Source: Bacteroidales bacterium (GTDB lineage: Bacteria > Bacteroidota > Bacteroidia > Bacteroidales > VadinHA17). Taken from it: 34,660 nt of DNA. The stretch spans positions 1-34,660 of the forward strand of contig JAAYQC010000197.1 of NCBI GenBank assembly GCA_012519515.1, read 5' to 3'. Numbering within the stretch: the first letter of the stretch is position 1; the number at the start of each line of letters is the position of its first letter. The notes under the pieces are model-generated. The model saw only the letters and a program-made list of their open reading frames with translations, made no database searches and was not told the DNA's origin. Below are positions 32,713-34,660 of the stretch, one piece after another. A program made the position numbers and the translations under genes.

Positions 32713-34323
32713 ATGAAAAAACTCATTTTGGTTTTCTTTTTTGGGATATGGGCATTTCTAATTCCATCGGTGGCACAGACGGGCGGCGACAGTTTCCTGA
32801 AGGCTCTGAACAATATTAAAGAGGATGTGCTGAAGGCACAGCTTGGCTTTCTGGCTTCCGACTGGATGGAAGGCAGGGCTACTGCAACAAGGGGCGATTA
32901 CATGGCTTCCGATTATATAGCCAGCCAGCTCCGGCTGTTCGGGGTCGCACCTGCCGGTGATCTTCAGGCAGACAAAAGCACAGCCGGATTATTCGATAGT
33001 TCAGAAAACACTTATTTCCAGAATTTCACCCTGATTAAAACCATTCCGGGCGAGCCTCCTGTAATGAAAATCATTGTTTCGGAAGGAAAAGATCACATCA
33101 GGACAACAAACCCCCAGCCTGACACTGATTTTTTCGTGTACGGCCAAAGGCAATCCGTTGAAATGGAAGCTCCCGTCGTATTTGTAGGATATGGTATCAG
33201 GAATGAAAAACTCAGGATAGATGATTTCAGCAATCTTGATCTCAGGGGTAAACTTGTTCTAAGGATTGCCGGTTCTCCCGGATTCCTGGAAGACAAACTC
33301 TCAGTAGCGGAGATGCTTTACCTGTCAAGAGATGCCGAGCGTATCGCCAGGCAGGCGGGCGCTGCCGGGATGATTACTTTTGATCCCTCGGCTGCCGTCC
33401 CGGTACCGCCAAGACGTAATCCCTTTCCCGACATAGCTTATGCTGAGGCAAGTCAGTCACCCGGGCGTCGGTCAGCCTCCTATTCGCTGCCGTCAACAAA
33501 GAGTCCCGACAGCTTTATAAGCATACTTGTATCAGCCAGAACCGCAGATGAGTTATTCAGCGGAACGGGTTTCAATGTTGAGGAATTTGTTTCCAATTCG
33601 GTGAAAAAACATGTAAAACCCATAACATTGCCCGCCGACAGAAAGATTTACATAAAAACCAATGTTAAAACGGAGAATGTCAGGGTCAGGAATGTGGTCG
33701 GAATCATTAAGGGGAAAGATACCTCGCAGATAATAGTGTTGGGGGCTCATTACGACCACATGGGTATGTCGGACGGATACGTGTGGAACGACGCCGACGA
33801 CAACGGATCGGGAACCGTGGGAATAATGACGATTGCAAAAGCGATAATGGAGACCGGCATCAAACCTGAAAAGACAATTATTATAGCATTGTGGGCAGCA
33901 GAGGAAAACGGACTGCTTGGTTCCAGGTACTTTGTTTCAAAACTGCCCCGGCCGGTGAACAACATCCGCCTAAACCTGAATTTTGACATGATATCGAGAT
34001 ACGTCTCAGAAAATGAACCCAACAAGGCATTCATGATTTACAACGATACTTTTCCGGCATTTAAAACCATGACCGAAAGGAATCTGAAGGAATATGGAAT
34101 TGATCTGGATATAGAGTACCAGCCCTCGGCCAATCCGCCGGGAGGAAGCGATCACAGATCATTCGTGGATGCTGGCATACCCATAATGCGGTTCAAGCCG
34201 GGTCACAGGGAAGAATATCATACACCTTATGATGAAGTTTCAACGGTTGACTGGGATATCATGAAGAAGATTGTCAGGATCGGATTCGCAAATATATGGG
34301 AACTGGCTAATAGTGAATGGTAG
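32713..34323 (+). CDS. Exported M28-family metallopeptidase with PA domain
   Basis: A 536-residue zinc peptidase, probably an aminopeptidase. A Sec signal peptide (1-21, ending PSVAQ) precedes a helical cap, a PA-like insert (about 145-260, with 'VFVGYGI' and 'DLRGKLVLRI') and the M28 catalytic domain (about 325-536). The metal ligands and catalytic residue are visible: His346 (GAHYDHMG), Asp362 (DDNGSG), Glu397 (catalytic) and Glu398 (AEENG), Asp425 (NFDMI) and His503 (EYHTPYD). Length and layout match the PA-domain M28 aminopeptidases of Bacteroidota. The ATG at 32713 gives the signal peptide directly. The gene stands alone, next to a long repeat-rich region. Confidence 0.92.
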   Translation: MKKLILVFFFGIWAFLIPSVAQTGGDSFLKALNNIKEDVLKAQLGFLASDWMEGRATATRGDYMASDYIASQLRLFGVAPAGDLQADKSTAGLFDSSENTYFQNFTLIKTIPGEPPVMKIIVSEGKDHIRTTNPQPDTDFFVYGQRQSVEMEAPVVFVGYGIRNEKLRIDDFSNLDLRGKLVLRIAGSPGFLEDKLSVAEMLYLSRDAERIARQAGAAGMITFDPSAAVPVPPRRNPFPDIAYAEASQSPGRRSASYSLPSTKSPDSFISILVSARTADELFSGTGFNVEEFVSNSVKKHVKPITLPADRKIYIKTNVKTENVRVRNVVGIIKGKDTSQIIVLGAHYDHMGMSDGYVWNDADDNGSGTVGIMTIAKAIMETGIKPEKTIIIALWAAEENGLLGSRYFVSKLPRPVNNIRLNLNFDMISRYVSENEPNKAFMIYNDTFPAFKTMTERNLKEYGIDLDIEYQPSANPPGGSDHRSFVDAGIPIMRFKPGHREEYHTPYDEVSTVDWDIMKKIVRIGFANIWELANSEW

Positions 34324-34340
34324 GCTTGAGGCAATTAAAA

Positions 34341-34389
34341 GTGGAAAGTGGAAAGTGGAAAGGGGAAAGGGGAAAGTATAAAGGGGAAA
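34341..34389. repeat. Heptamer tandem repeat (GTGGAAA/GGGGAAA)
   Basis: Seven consecutive 7-bp units: three GTGGAAA, two GGGGAAA, one GTATAAA, one GGGGAAA. The period does not vary, though the sequence does. Confidence 0.85.
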
Positions 34390-34409
34390 GGTTAAGCGTT
34401 CAGGGTTCA

Positions 34410-34444
34410 TGTATTATGTATTATAGGCGATGTATTATAGGCGA
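34410..34444. repeat. 14-bp tandem repeat TGTATTATAGGCGA, first locus
   Basis: Two exact copies (34417-34430, 34431-34444) preceded by a half copy (34410-34416). The same pair returns at 34567-34594. Confidence 0.85.
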
Positions 34445-34530
34445 TGTTAAAACAATTGGCAATTAACAATGAACAATTAACAATTAGTAAATGATGCAAG
34501 GTTCAGGACTAAGAGACGAAGGGAGGAAGG

Positions 34531-34558
34531 GACCGCAAGACCGCAAGACTGCAAGACC
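34531..34558. repeat. Octamer tandem repeat GACCGCAA, first locus
   Basis: Units GACCGCAA, GACCGCAA, GACTGCAA and a partial GACC. The second locus at 34612-34643 has four units with single-base variation. Confidence 0.8.
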
Positions 34559-34566
34559 ATGAGATA

Positions 34567-34594
34567 TGTATTATAGGCGATGTATTATAGGCGA
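34567..34594. repeat. 14-bp tandem repeat TGTATTATAGGCGA, second locus
   Basis: Two further exact copies (34567-34580, 34581-34594), 123 nt beyond the first pair. Confidence 0.85.
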
Positions 34595-34611
34595 TATGCT
34601 GCATTAGAAGG

Positions 34612-34643
34612 GACCGCAGGACCGCAAGACTGCAAGACCGTAA
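34612..34643. repeat. Octamer tandem repeat GACCGCAA, second locus
   Basis: Units GACCGCAG, GACCGCAA, GACTGCAA, GACCGTAA. Same unit and same variant (CTG for CCG in a late unit) as at the first locus. Confidence 0.8.
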
Positions 34644-34660
34644 GACAATGTATAATGTAT

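Larger units (their letters stand above)
34324..34660. other. Repeat-rich intergenic region, no gene seen
   Basis: After the peptidase stop codon the rest of the window has no plausible coding frame. It is made of at least three families of short direct repeats with periods 7, 14 and 8, plus an AT-rich stretch with repeated CAATTAACAAT-type words (about 34451-34486). Two of the families reappear in the same order further on. The window ends inside this region, so its full extent is unknown. Confidence 0.75.

Noticed and set aside
34341-34643. CRISPR array
   Set aside because: Units are 7-14 bp, directly tandem and without unique spacers of constant length; no cas gene is near.

Overview
The window looks like a chromosomal segment of a Bacteroidota bacterium, most likely a Bacteroidales-type, anaerobic or microaerobic polysaccharide user. 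The evidence is a secreted gingipain-like protease with a type IX secretion (T9SS) C-terminal domain, a PorT-type outer membrane barrel, Bacteroidota-style -7 boxes (TANNTTTG) before many genes, little Shine-Dalgarno signal, and many exported sugar-active enzymes. The exact species cannot be told from the sequence. No rRNA, tRNA, CRISPR array, insertion sequence or phage gene was seen.

Layout. 0.1-3.9 kb: C25 protease. 4.1-7.5 kb, minus strand: two exported DUF1080 (3-keto-glycoside hydrolase/lyase family) proteins flanking a Tat-exported Gfo/Idh/MocA oxidoreductase, each with its own terminator or promoter signals. 7.8-13.3 kb: small membrane protein, CE15 glucuronoyl esterase, AmrS-type radical SAM enzyme, small conserved protein, class IV aminotransferase, and a DnaQ-exonuclease/GIY-YIG fusion. 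13.4-18.8 kb, plus strand: DUF47 and PiT phosphate transporter, ROK sugar kinase, and Tat-exported GH38 alpha-mannosidase, probably co-transcribed in part. 18.9-20.6 kb: gamma-glutamyltransferase. 20.6-27.9 kb, minus strand: a tightly packed six-gene operon for a membrane complex related to hydrogenase-4 and complex I. 28.0-34.3 kb: GH109-like oxidoreductase, MltG, half-size TauE/SafE protein, outer membrane barrel, TlpA-like thioredoxin, M28 aminopeptidase. 34.3 kb to the end: intergenic DNA built of several families of short tandem repeats.

The most notable system is the six-gene complex. It has the membrane parts of a group 4 energy-converting hydrogenase (HyfB, HyfC, HyfE, HyfF types) plus fused NuoC-NuoD and ferredoxin-NuoB type soluble subunits. 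The large subunit lacks both cysteine pairs that bind NiFe, and the NuoB-like subunit has lost three of the four cysteines that bind the proximal 4Fe-4S cluster. It is therefore not a hydrogenase. It resembles the energy-converting hydrogenase-related (Ehr) group, with a redox chain even more reduced than the missing NiFe site alone would imply. Its substrate is unknown.

A second theme is exported carbohydrate chemistry that may use oxidised sugars: DUF1080, Gfo/Idh/MocA, GH109-like, GH38 and CE15 proteins, with no SusC/SusD pair in the window.
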